Origin: JBOFFC01 sp051648405
GTDB taxonomy: Bacteria > Planctomycetota > Planctomycetia > Pirellulales > Lacipirellulaceae
Length of the DNA stretch: 25,317 bases
Direction: 5' to 3'
Assembly (NCBI GenBank): GCA_051648405.1
Contig: JBOFFC010000011.1
Coordinates: 1 to 25,317, forward strand
Positions 12,302 through 20,374 of this stretch are shown piece after piece (within the stretch, counting starts at the first letter, position 1; each line of letters opens with the position of its first letter). Made by a program: the position numbers and the translations under genes. Under the pieces are notes generated by a model. It searched no databases. It was not told where the DNA came from and was given only the letters and a program-made list of their open reading frames with translations.

Positions 12302-13639
12302 ATGCCCGGGCGATTGGTACTCACGCTTTCGGTGATGCTCACTCTCGCGGCGCTGGACCCGTGGGCCCGCGCCGCGGAGGACGACCGGAAGCAAGCGATG
12401 TTCGATCGGGCGGCGCCCCTCGCGGCGGGGCTCGACGCCGACTCGGCCCCCGAGCGCGCCGCCGCCGAACGCGGCCTCGTCGAGCTCGCCGGCTCGGGCC
12501 GCGACGCCGAGCGGTTGCTCAGCGTCTGGCCGCGACTCGAGGAGGGCGCCCCCGCGGCGGTCCGCGCGGGGCTCGACCGTGCGCGGTCGGTCGTCGAGCA
12601 GCGGATGGCGCTCGCGGTGCTCGGCCCGTCGCGCGTGAAGCTCGACGCGCGGGCGATGCCGATCGCCGAGGCGCTCGAGTCGATCGCCGAGCAGACCGGC
12701 AACGACGTCTCCCTGGGCGACGGCGCGGAGGGAGTCGCAACACGGGTGACGATCGACCTCGCCGACAAGCCGTTCTGGGAGGGGCTCGACGCGCTGCTCG
12801 ACTCGGCGATGTGTGCGCTCGAACCTTACGCGGGCAACGGCCTGCGCGTCACGCCGCGACCGGACGGCTGGGCGCCGCGGACCGGGAAGGCCACCTACGC
12901 CGGGCCACTGCGGATCGAACCGCTGCGATTGAAGACGTCGGCCGGCGTCCGCGCTGCCGACGAGCGGGCCCTCGACGTGGTGATCGAAGTCGCTTGGGAG
13001 CCGCGGCTCCGCCCGATCGCCATCGCCCACGCGATGAGCGACCTCCGTGCGACAGCGAGCCGCGACACCCCCGTCGCGCCACGCCAGCCGAAGCAGCAGA
13101 TCGACATCGAGGCCCCGGCCGACGAGACGAGCGTCGAAGTCACGCTGCCACTGGTGCTCCCCGAACGCTCGCTGAAGCGGGTCGAGCGGATCGAGGGGAC
13201 GTTCGAGGTGCTCGCCCCCACGCGGCGCAGCGTGTTCCGCTTCGACCGCGCCGGGGGATCGACCAAGAAGCGGAGCGAGACGCGGTCGGGGGCTGCCGTC
13301 ACGCTCGAGGGCTTCGCCCTGCGCGGCGAGCTGTGGGAGCTGCGCATGAAGCTCGAGCTCGCTAGCGCGGGGGACGCCCTCGCCTCGCACCGCGGCTGGG
13401 TGTTCGACAACCCGTCGCACCTCGAAGGACCCAAAGGGGTCCGCTTCGAGCACTCCGGGTTCGAGACGGTCCTGCAGACCGAGTCGGCCGTGGGGCTCGT
13501 CTACTACTTCGAGTTCGGCGACCCGGAAGACCAGCCCAAGGGCTTCGACCCCCGCGACCTAACGTGGGTCTACGAGACGCCAGTGGGAGTCGTGCAAACG
13601 CGGCTCAGATACACGCTGGGGCCGCTCGACCTGCCGTGA
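12302..13639 (+). CDS. Secreted protein of unknown function with STN-like segment
   Basis: 445 residues. The open frame extends far upstream, but the ATG at 12302 begins a signal peptide (MPGRLVLTLSVMLTLAALDP, cleavage near ARAAE), which fixes the start. Residues about 30-110 form a helical region ('ERAAAERGLVELAGSGRDAE'). Residues about 115-190 resemble the secretin/TonB short N-terminal (STN) fold: 'VKLDARAMPIAEALESIAEQ' then TGNDVSLGD and 'VTIDLADKPFWEGLDALLDS'. The C-terminal half is predicted beta-rich, with 'EGFALRGELWELRMKLELAS' and 'LTWVYETPVGVVQTRLRYTL'. No secretin pore domain is present. Such stand-alone STN-like secreted proteins are recalled as common in planctomycetes, without known function. 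It diverges from the DUF1570 gene. Confidence 0.78.
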   Translation: MPGRLVLTLSVMLTLAALDPWARAAEDDRKQAMFDRAAPLAAGLDADSAPERAAAERGLVELAGSGRDAERLLSVWPRLEEGAPAAVRAGLDRARSVVEQRMALAVLGPSRVKLDARAMPIAEALESIAEQTGNDVSLGDGAEGVATRVTIDLADKPFWEGLDALLDSAMCALEPYAGNGLRVTPRPDGWAPRTGKATYAGPLRIEPLRLKTSAGVRAADERALDVVIEVAWEPRLRPIAIAHAMSDLRATASRDTPVAPRQPKQQIDIEAPADETSVEVTLPLVLPERSLKRVERIEGTFEVLAPTRRSVFRFDRAGGSTKKRSETRSGAAVTLEGFALRGELWELRMKLELASAGDALASHRGWVFDNPSHLEGPKGVRFEHSGFETVLQTESAVGLVYYFEFGDPEDQPKGFDPRDLTWVYETPVGVVQTRLRYTLGPLDLP

Positions 13640-13681
13640 CCCGACGCTGACGGGCGGTACCCATCCACCGGGGGCGCCTTC

Positions 13682-13687
13682 TATACT
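13682..13687 (+). promoter_or_regulatory. Candidate -10 element (TATACT) for trxB
   Basis: TATACT lies 49 bases before the trxB GTG and is the best -10 match in this stretch. A -35 is not obvious in the GC-rich sequence upstream. Confidence 0.38.
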
Positions 13688-13735
13688 GCCGCCTCCCCCC
13701 AACTGCTCCCGCCATCGACCTGGAAAGCCCGCCCC

Positions 13736-14809
13736 GTGTCCGACAGCGCCCCCGAACACGTCGTGATTATCGGTAGCGGCCCCGCCGGCTGGACCGCCGC
13801 CGTCTACGCCGCCCGCGCCAACCTGAAGCCGCTCGTCTTCGAGGGGGCGATCAGCGAGGTCAACCGCCAGAACGGCACCTTGCCGCTGGGGCAGCTCGCG
13901 CTGACGACCGAGGTCGAGAACTTCCCCGGCTGGCCGGCCGGGGACCTGACGGAGTACCTGAAGACGTCGCTCGACAAAGAGCACCACTGGCTCGCCGAAA
14001 TCCACCAGAAGGAGGGGGTCAGCGGGCCCGAGCTGATGCACCTGATGCGTCAGCAGGCGAAGAACTTCGGCACGCGGATCGTGACCGACGACATCGCCGA
14101 GGTCGATTTCTCGAAGCGCCCGTTCCGCCTCCGCAGCGCGGGGGGCGGCGAGGCGAAGGCCATGGAGGTCTTCGCTCACAGCGTGATCGTCGCCACGGGG
14201 GCGAGCGCCAACTACCTGGGGCTCCCGTCGGAAGAGAAGTACAAGAACCGCGGCGTCAGCGCCTGCGCGGTGTGCGACGGCGCCCTGCCGCGGTTCCGGA
14301 ACAAGCCGGTGGTTGTGGTCGGCGGCGGCGACTCGGCGGTTGAGGAGGCGGACTACCTCTCGAAGTTCGCCAGCACCGTGCTGCTGATCCACCGCCGCGA
14401 AACACTGCGGGCGTCGAAGATCATGGCCGACCGGGCGATCGCCAACCCCAAGATCGACATCCAGTGGAACTCGGCGGTCGAAGAGGTCCTGGGTGACGAC
14501 ACGAAGGGCCTCACCGGCGTGCGGCTGAAGTCGACTGTCGATGGCTCGATGCGCGACCTCGAGGCGGCCGGCATGTTCCTGGCGATCGGCCACACGCCGA
14601 ACACCAAGTTCCTGAACGGGCAACTGACGACGAACGACAAGGGCTACGTCGATTGGACGGTCCCCTTCCGCACCAACACCAGCGTCGAAGGGGTGTTCGC
14701 CGCGGGGGACGTCTCGGACGACTACTACCGCCAGGCCTGCACCGCCGGCGGCACCGGTTGCATGGCGGCGCTCGACGCCGAGCGCTGGTTGGCGTCGAAG
14801 GGGCTGTGA
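13736..14809 (+). CDS. trxB: Thioredoxin-disulfide reductase with two insertions
   Basis: 357 residues from a GTG start. FAD- and NADPH-dependent flavoprotein that reduces thioredoxin in the cytosol. The FAD site is VVIIGSGPAGWTAAVYAARA (9-28). The redox-active disulfide is CAVC (C177, C180), followed by DG. The NADPH site is VVVGGGDSAVEEADYLS. The FAD-binding C-terminal motif is 'SVEGVFAAGDVSDDYYRQA', with 'GTGCMAALDAERWL' after it. It is about 35-40 residues longer than the E. coli enzyme (about 320). The extra residues lie at about 38-51 ('AISEVNRQNGTLPL') and 68-93 ('AGDLTEYLKTSLDKEHHWLA', then EIHQKE), on either side of the conserved TEVENFPG. All catalytic features are intact. No thioredoxin gene is adjacent. 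Confidence 0.94.
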   Translation: MSDSAPEHVVIIGSGPAGWTAAVYAARANLKPLVFEGAISEVNRQNGTLPLGQLALTTEVENFPGWPAGDLTEYLKTSLDKEHHWLAEIHQKEGVSGPELMHLMRQQAKNFGTRIVTDDIAEVDFSKRPFRLRSAGGGEAKAMEVFAHSVIVATGASANYLGLPSEEKYKNRGVSACAVCDGALPRFRNKPVVVVGGGDSAVEEADYLSKFASTVLLIHRRETLRASKIMADRAIANPKIDIQWNSAVEEVLGDDTKGLTGVRLKSTVDGSMRDLEAAGMFLAIGHTPNTKFLNGQLTTNDKGYVDWTVPFRTNTSVEGVFAAGDVSDDYYRQACTAGGTGCMAALDAERWLASKGL

Positions 14810-14830
14810 GAGAAGGGGGATTGCGGATTG

Positions 14831-14879
14831 CGGAATGCGGAAGGGGCGAACCGTTCACCTTCTCTGGTTCCGCATTCCG
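14831..14879. terminator. Shared hairpin between convergent trxB and MFS genes
   Basis: CGGAATGCGGAA (14831-14842) pairs perfectly with TTCCGCATTCCG (14868-14879). A further GATTGCGG unit precedes it, and ACTCCGCATTCC (14881-14892) follows. It is built from the same GCGGAATGCGGAAGG word as 2068-2092. Its place in the 86-base gap between two stop codons suits a bidirectional terminator, though no U tract is present. Confidence 0.5.
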
Positions 14880-14895
14880 AACTCCGCATTCCTCT

Positions 14896-16248
14896 TCAGT
14901 CTTCTGGTAGCGGCTTCCCCTTCGTCTCCGGCGCGAACGGCAGGATCGCCAGGCCGGCGAGGAAGATCGAGCACATCGCGATCGCCGCGTAGCGCTCCTT
15001 CATCGGCGACGCCATGTCGCCGAACATCCCCGTGGCGAGCGCCGCCGAGAAGAAGCTCCCCCCCGCCGCGGCGAAGCGGCCGATGTTGTAACAAAAGCTG
15101 GTCCCCGTGCTCCGCATGCGGCTGGGGAACAGCTCGGGGAGGTAGATCGCGAAGCCGGCGAACAAGCCGAGCTGCGTGGCGCCCATCAACGGCATCATCC
15201 AGTACGCGTCGGCCGGCGACGACATCTTCCAGTAGCTGTAGGCGGTGACCAGCAGCGCGAGCGAGAAGCCGATCGCGAACGCCTGACGCCGGCCCAGCCG
15301 CGTCGCTACCTGCGTGAACAGCCACATGCCGGCCGCGGCGCCGAGCATCTGGAGCGTGAACGCCCAGTTCTTCGCCGAGCTGACCGCGAGCTTCAGCTCC
15401 CCTTCGGCGAGTCCCTCTGCCGTGTAGTGCTGCGTGAAGACGATGGTCTGCAAGTCGATCGCGTACTCGCCGATCGCCCACAGGCCGACGACGCCGGCCG
15501 AGCTCAGCACGGCGCCGACCACCAGGTTCCGGCGCCAGCGCGTGTCCGCGAGCAGCGCGGCGTAGGGGGTCAGGATCGATCCCGTGGGGGTCCGCCCCTC
15601 GGCCCGCGCGCGAAGCCACGCATCGGGCTCCTTGAGCCGCGTCTGGATCAGCACGACCAGCAGCGCCGGCAGCGCGCCGACCAGGAACACCCATCGCCAG
15701 CCCGCGCCAGCGGTAATCGTGCCGCTGTGCTCGAGCGCGTCGATCCCCTGCTTGACGAACCCCGCGCTGACGTTGCCGACTGTCGACAGGATCTGCAGCA
15801 TCCCCAGCGCGCCGGCCCGCGCGCCGTCGGGGACCGTCTCGGCGATCAGCGCCACGGCGAGCCCGAACACCCCCCCGACCCCCACGCCGGTGAGGAACCG
15901 GAACAGGGCGAAGTCCCACGGAGTCTGGCTGAAGAAGTTGAGCCCCGTGCAGGCCGAGTACAGCAGCACCGTGACGGTCAGCATCTTGGCCCGGCCGTAG
16001 CGATCCCCCAGCGCGCCGAACACCAGGCCGCCAATCCCCCAGCCGACGAGGAACACGGCCGTGACCGTCTTGCCCATCGCCTGGACGTCGGCGCCCGGCT
16101 CGGCGAGCGAAGTCAGGGCCGGGTTCCGCGCCAGCGAGAAGAGCCGCTGGTCGAGGCAGTCGAAGAACCAAGCCGCCGACGCCACGGCGAACACGAACCA
16201 CTGGTAGTGGTTGAGCTGTCGCCACCAGGGGCGCGAGTCGGTTTCCAT
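14896..16248 (-). CDS. MFS transporter
   Basis: 450 residues, 12 predicted membrane helices, no cleaved signal. The N-terminal helix starts 'HYQWFVFAVASAAWFFDCLD'. The loop between helices 2 and 3 carries the MFS signature 'GALGDRYGRAKML', and the second half has the related 'TRLGRRQAFAIG'. Helix 4-5 holds 'FLTGVGVGGVFGLAVALIAE'. The aspartate in FFDCLD of helix 1 and the overall layout resemble the proton-coupled aromatic-acid/metabolite transporters and the sugar-porter-like branch. The substrate cannot be read from sequence. A long loop between helices 6 and 7 contains 'RLKEPDAWLRARAEGRTPTG'. It is convergent with trxB and divergent from asnS. Confidence 0.9.
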   Translation of the reverse strand: METDSRPWWRQLNHYQWFVFAVASAAWFFDCLDQRLFSLARNPALTSLAEPGADVQAMGKTVTAVFLVGWGIGGLVFGALGDRYGRAKMLTVTVLLYSACTGLNFFSQTPWDFALFRFLTGVGVGGVFGLAVALIAETVPDGARAGALGMLQILSTVGNVSAGFVKQGIDALEHSGTITAGAGWRWVFLVGALPALLVVLIQTRLKEPDAWLRARAEGRTPTGSILTPYAALLADTRWRRNLVVGAVLSSAGVVGLWAIGEYAIDLQTIVFTQHYTAEGLAEGELKLAVSSAKNWAFTLQMLGAAAGMWLFTQVATRLGRRQAFAIGFSLALLVTAYSYWKMSSPADAYWMMPLMGATQLGLFAGFAIYLPELFPSRMRSTGTSFCYNIGRFAAAGGSFFSAALATGMFGDMASPMKERYAAIAMCSIFLAGLAILPFAPETKGKPLPED

Positions 16249-16379
16249 CGGCAGAACCGCCCTGGGGAGAAAAGAGACGCGGGGACGCTGTAGGGGTTAT
16301 CCCCCGCCGCCGCGAGCCGTTCAACCCGATCGACCCCGCCTTCGCGCTCGGGCGGCGGTGGTGTCCGATGGGCGGTTGA

Positions 16380-16600
16380 CGCCCAGGAAGGGAGAGAGGG
16401 GGAGGAGGGGGGATGATCTCGGGCCACGACAAGCTCAATGGAGTGGGCGCAGAGATGTTGGAACTGGGCAAAGCACCAATGACCAAACCCCAATGACCAA
16501 AGGCCGTAGCGTGCCGCCCTCTGCCTGCTGCCCTCTGCCCGCTTCCGAGGGACCATCTCCCTATCTCCCCTTCATCCCCCTATCTCCCTTCCTGGACGCT
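16380..16600 (+). repeat. Composite intergenic repeat, locus II, upstream of asnS
   Basis: In the 385-base gap between MFS and asnS, 16472-16502 carries two CCAATGACCAA units, 16512-16546 GCCCTCTGCCTGCTGCC units, and 16550-16600 ATCTCCCTATCTCCC units. These have the same order and orientation as 7720-7835, with three identical blocks of 15, 13 and 8 bases. The last word has an inverted, purine-rich partner at 16383-16415 (CAGGAAGGGAGAGAGGGGGA), so the whole can fold back on itself. The array ends 33 bases before the asnS start. 16249-16379 shows nothing else recognisable. Confidence 0.75.
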
Positions 16601-16633
16601 CAACTCGCACCCCCGACCGGACTCGCGCACGCC

Positions 16634-18028
<1,395 letters not shown>

Positions 18029-18029
18029 G

Positions 18030-18128
18030 GGAGTGGGCAGCAGGCAGAGGGCAGTAGGCAGGGGGCTGCTAGCCTAAAACTAATCGCGGTGACCGCCGCG
18101 CGCAATCCCTCACCCCCTTCGGGGGGAG
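18030..18128. repeat. GGCAGTAGGCAG words and a CCCCC/GGGGG hairpin after asnS
   Basis: 18032-18063 has GGGCAGCAGGCAGAGGGCAG and TAGGCAGGGGGC, the inverted form of the TCTGCCGTCTGCC word seen at 7761-7792 and 16512-16546. At 18108-18128, CTCACCCCC pairs with GGGGGGAG around TTC. The hairpin is 80 bases after the asnS stop and could mark its transcript end. The rest of this 379-base gap is copy B of the multi-hairpin repeat and an unremarkable 18295-18407. Confidence 0.6.
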
Positions 18129-18135
18129 TGGTTTG

Positions 18136-18294
18136 CAGCCCGTTGATTTTTCGACAGGCTGCGTCGTCGCAGGGAGGCGACGTCGAAACCGTGGCGCTTT
18201 CGCCGCGGTTTCGCGAGCCGCGAGCGGCGAGCGGCTCGGCCGTGAGCTTGGCGACGTTGATAAACGCCACGACGGCGTTTTTCAACCGGCTGTT
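18136..18294 (-). repeat. Multi-hairpin dispersed repeat, copy B (inverted)
   Basis: This is the reverse complement of the 24317-24470 element, nearly full length. It starts AGCCCGTTGATTTTTCGACA and ends CGTTTTTCAACCGGCTGTTA. The stem GTTGATAAACGCC/GGCGTTTTTCAAC (18256-18286) has one mismatch. CGAAACCG...CGGTTTCG with inner GGCG/CGCC is kept exactly, and so are the CGAGCCG/CGGCTCG and TCGC/GCGA stems. It lies between asnS and the DUF2231 gene. Confidence 0.88.
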
Positions 18295-18407
18295 AGGTGA
18301 GGGGGGTTCGAAGCGGCCGCGCCGTCGGCTTGCTCGGCGTGTCTCCCCTCCCCGCAAAGGCGCTGGGGTGACACACGGCGGAGCGCCGATTCGGCTGGGA
18401 AAGCGCT

Positions 18408-19340
18408 TCACTCCTCGGGGTTGACCCACGCCTCGAACGCTTCTTCGAGGAAGCCCTCGCCGTGGACCAGCTCCCCGCCGAGGTGCCCTTCGAACGCGAC
18501 CCCGAGCGCGAGCGCGATCAGGCCGGCGCGCCACGCGAAGCCCCAGACACGGCTCTGCTTCCGCGCGGCGACGATCGAAAGGACGCACAGCACCATCGAC
18601 GCGAGCACGAGCGCCACCCCCAGCCAGCGGTGCTGCACGGTGACCGACTCCCAGTCCCACTCGCGCCAGCCCTCGTAGCCGTTCTCGTCGGCGAACCACC
18701 AACCGGTGAGGACCGACGGGATGCTGGTGATCATCCCCAACCACAAGCAGACGACCGGGACCTGGTAGGACCACGACGGGACGACGAGCCCCACGAACAG
18801 CCAAACCGCGCCGACGAGCCACAGCGCGATCGGCAGGTGGACCACCGCCGGGTGGAGCACGCCGAAGAAGGCCGGCGCCCGCTCGGCGACGCCCCCCCAG
18901 TCGGTCGCGGCGGGGGCTTCCTCGTCGGCTTCCTCTTCGGTCGCTTCGTCGTCGTCCGTCGCGTCTTCGTCAGGCGCCGCGTCGGCGGCGGCTTCGTCGT
19001 CCGTCGCTTCGCCGTCAGTCGCCTCGTCGGCGGGTTCCGTTTCCGCGGACTTCGGCTCGGCCGGCGCCGCTGCGGGCGCTTCGCCTGCGGGGGCGGCCTC
19101 GTCGGGGCGTTCAGCAGCAGGCGGAGTTGGCTCGGCAGCTGACGAGCTCGGCTCGGTGGCTGGCGAGCTCGGCTCGGTGGCTGGCGAGCTCGGATCGGCC
19201 GTCGCGGCCTCGACCGACTGCTCAACCGCCGCGGCCGGCGGCGCCGTCGCGGGCTCTTGAGCCGGCGTGGCGCCCGCCAGCAGGGCCATCGCCCCGCAGG
19301 CTGCGACGCGGAACCAAGGGGACGATCGACGAATCGTCAT
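18408..19340 (-). CDS. DUF2231 membrane protein with long acidic Ala/Pro/Glu-rich linker
   Basis: 310 residues from the ATG at 19340, which has GGGAGG five bases upstream; an in-frame ATG at 19358 lacks this. Residues 1-28 are a signal peptide or anchor ('WFRVAACGAMALLAG', then ATPAQE). Residues about 30-150 are low complexity, first PSSPATEPSSPATEPSS repeats, then runs of D, E, A and T ('DEDATDDDEATEEEADEEAP'). The C-terminal half (about 160-300) is a DUF2231 domain: 'FFGVLHPAVVHLPIALWLVG', then three more membrane helices and 'EGHLGGELVHGEGF'. The conserved histidines of LHPAVVHLP and GHLGGELVHG fit the quinone- or haem-associated membrane fold suggested for this family, which often accompanies cytochrome-type planctomycete proteins. 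Function is unproven. Confidence 0.85.
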   Translation of the reverse strand: MTIRRSSPWFRVAACGAMALLAGATPAQEPATAPPAAAVEQSVEAATADPSSPATEPSSPATEPSSSAAEPTPPAAERPDEAAPAGEAPAAAPAEPKSAETEPADEATDGEATDDEAAADAAPDEDATDDDEATEEEADEEAPAATDWGGVAERAPAFFGVLHPAVVHLPIALWLVGAVWLFVGLVVPSWSYQVPVVCLWLGMITSIPSVLTGWWFADENGYEGWREWDWESVTVQHRWLGVALVLASMVLCVLSIVAARKQSRVWGFAWRAGLIALALGVAFEGHLGGELVHGEGFLEEAFEAWVNPEE

Positions 19341-19395
19341 AGCAACCTCCCAACACAAAGAACGAGCGGAACCCGGCCCCTATCGTAGTCCGCTG

Positions 19396-19410
19396 CCCCC
19401 CTGCGGGGGG
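19396..19410. other. CCCCCC-TGC-GGGGGG hairpin upstream of the DUF2231 gene
   Basis: A perfect 6-bp G:C stem (19396-19401 with 19405-19410) lies in the 181-base divergent region between the DUF2231 and DUF502 genes. It matches the CCTCTCCCC/GGGGAGAGG type of hairpin at 2182-2205 and 18108-18128. Confidence 0.45.
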
Positions 19411-19521
19411 AGTCCGGCGGGACGCGGATCGGCCCCGGTCGGCGGCGCGATCGCGTGGTAGGCTTTTCGGTCGTTCCGCAACGGGGGCCCGCGCCCCTCC
19501 GTGCGCACCCCGCCACTCGAA

Positions 19522-20184
19522 ATGGCCCGCGACGCCACGATGCCGACCGCCACGATGCGCAGGTTCGCCGAGTTCGCCAAGAACACCGCCGTTGGTGGCG
19601 TGTTCTTCCTGCTGCCGTTCGCCGTGGCGCTGTGGCTGCTGGGGCAGGGGGTGGCGATCGTGCTGTCAATCGTCGGCGTCGTCGATGACTGGCTCCCCCC
19701 ACCCGAGCCGATCGACCCGCACGCGTGGCACGGGCTGCTGTTTGTCGCCGCGACGGGGGCGCTCGTCGGCGCCGCGTTCTTCGCGGGGCTGGTCGCACGG
19801 CGCTCGATCGGCAAGCGGTTTGCCGAGGGGGTCGAGCGCCGGCTGTCGCTCCTCTTCCCTCGCTACGCGATCTTCAAGGACCAGCTCGCGGGGAACCTGG
19901 GGGACCGCGAAGGGGAGGGGCGCCTGAAGCCGGTGCTGCTGAGCGTCGGCGGCGTGACGCGGATTGGCCTCGAAGTCGAGCGGTCCGACGAGCACGGCGT
20001 GACGGTCTACCTCCCCAGCGCCCCCGACCCGTGGACCGGCGCCGTGGTGGTCACACCCCCCGACGGCGTCCGCCCGCTCGACGCCGACTACGCCGAGGTG
20101 CTGAAGGTCTTTGAGCGCCTCGGCCGCGGGACCGACGGGGTGCTGCGGTCGAAGGGAACCGCAAATCCGGGCGACGACGTGTGA
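19522..20184 (+). CDS. DUF502 family membrane protein
   Basis: 220 residues from the ATG at 19522. Other in-frame starts are GTG 19501 and ATG 19540 and 19555, and none has a clear ribosome-binding site. Two membrane helices are visible, 'NTAVGGVFFLLPFAVALWLL' and 'GLLFVAATGALVGAAFFAGL', with VARRSIGKRF after the second. The soluble C-terminal part has the DUF502 pattern: 'FPRYAIFKDQLAG', 'LKPVLLSVGGVTRIGLEVER', 'VTVYLPSAPDPWTGAVVVTP' and a final 'EVLKVFERLGRG'. The family is widespread in bacteria and plants (the LAZ1/COV-like group), with no established bacterial biochemistry. It is a single gene, convergent with the GH9 gene. Confidence 0.88.
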   Translation: MARDATMPTATMRRFAEFAKNTAVGGVFFLLPFAVALWLLGQGVAIVLSIVGVVDDWLPPPEPIDPHAWHGLLFVAATGALVGAAFFAGLVARRSIGKRFAEGVERRLSLLFPRYAIFKDQLAGNLGDREGEGRLKPVLLSVGGVTRIGLEVERSDEHGVTVYLPSAPDPWTGAVVVTPPDGVRPLDADYAEVLKVFERLGRGTDGVLRSKGTANPGDDV

Positions 20185-20201
20185 AAGACGAAGCGGGAAG
20201 C

Positions 20202-20351
20202 AACCACAGATGAACTCAGATAGACGCGGATAGGGAGGCGCCAAGCACCAATGACCAATAGAAGTAGGCAGTAGGCAGTATGCGATAGCCCTTGGTCATT
20301 GGTGCTTGGTCATTGGTCATTCCCCGCGTCCATCTGAGTTCATCTGTGGTT
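20202..20351. repeat. Large nested inverted repeat between DUF502 and GH9 genes
   Basis: Outer arms 20202-20229 and 20324-20351 pair over 28 bases with one mismatch (AACCACAGATGAACTCAGAT and the rest). Inner arms 20241-20258 and 20292-20309 (CCAAGCACCAATGACCAA) pair perfectly over 18 bases. Between the inner arms lies GTAGGCAGTAGGCAGTA. It occupies nearly the whole gap between two convergent genes, so it could end both transcripts; there is no U tract. Confidence 0.85.
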
Positions 20352-20374
20352 CCTTCCCTTCGTCGTTTCGTCCG

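Noticed and set aside
14855..16486. A 543-codon minus-strand frame over the MFS gene
   Set aside because: It is out of frame with the transporter and gives no membrane helices or motif; the MFS frame explains the region.
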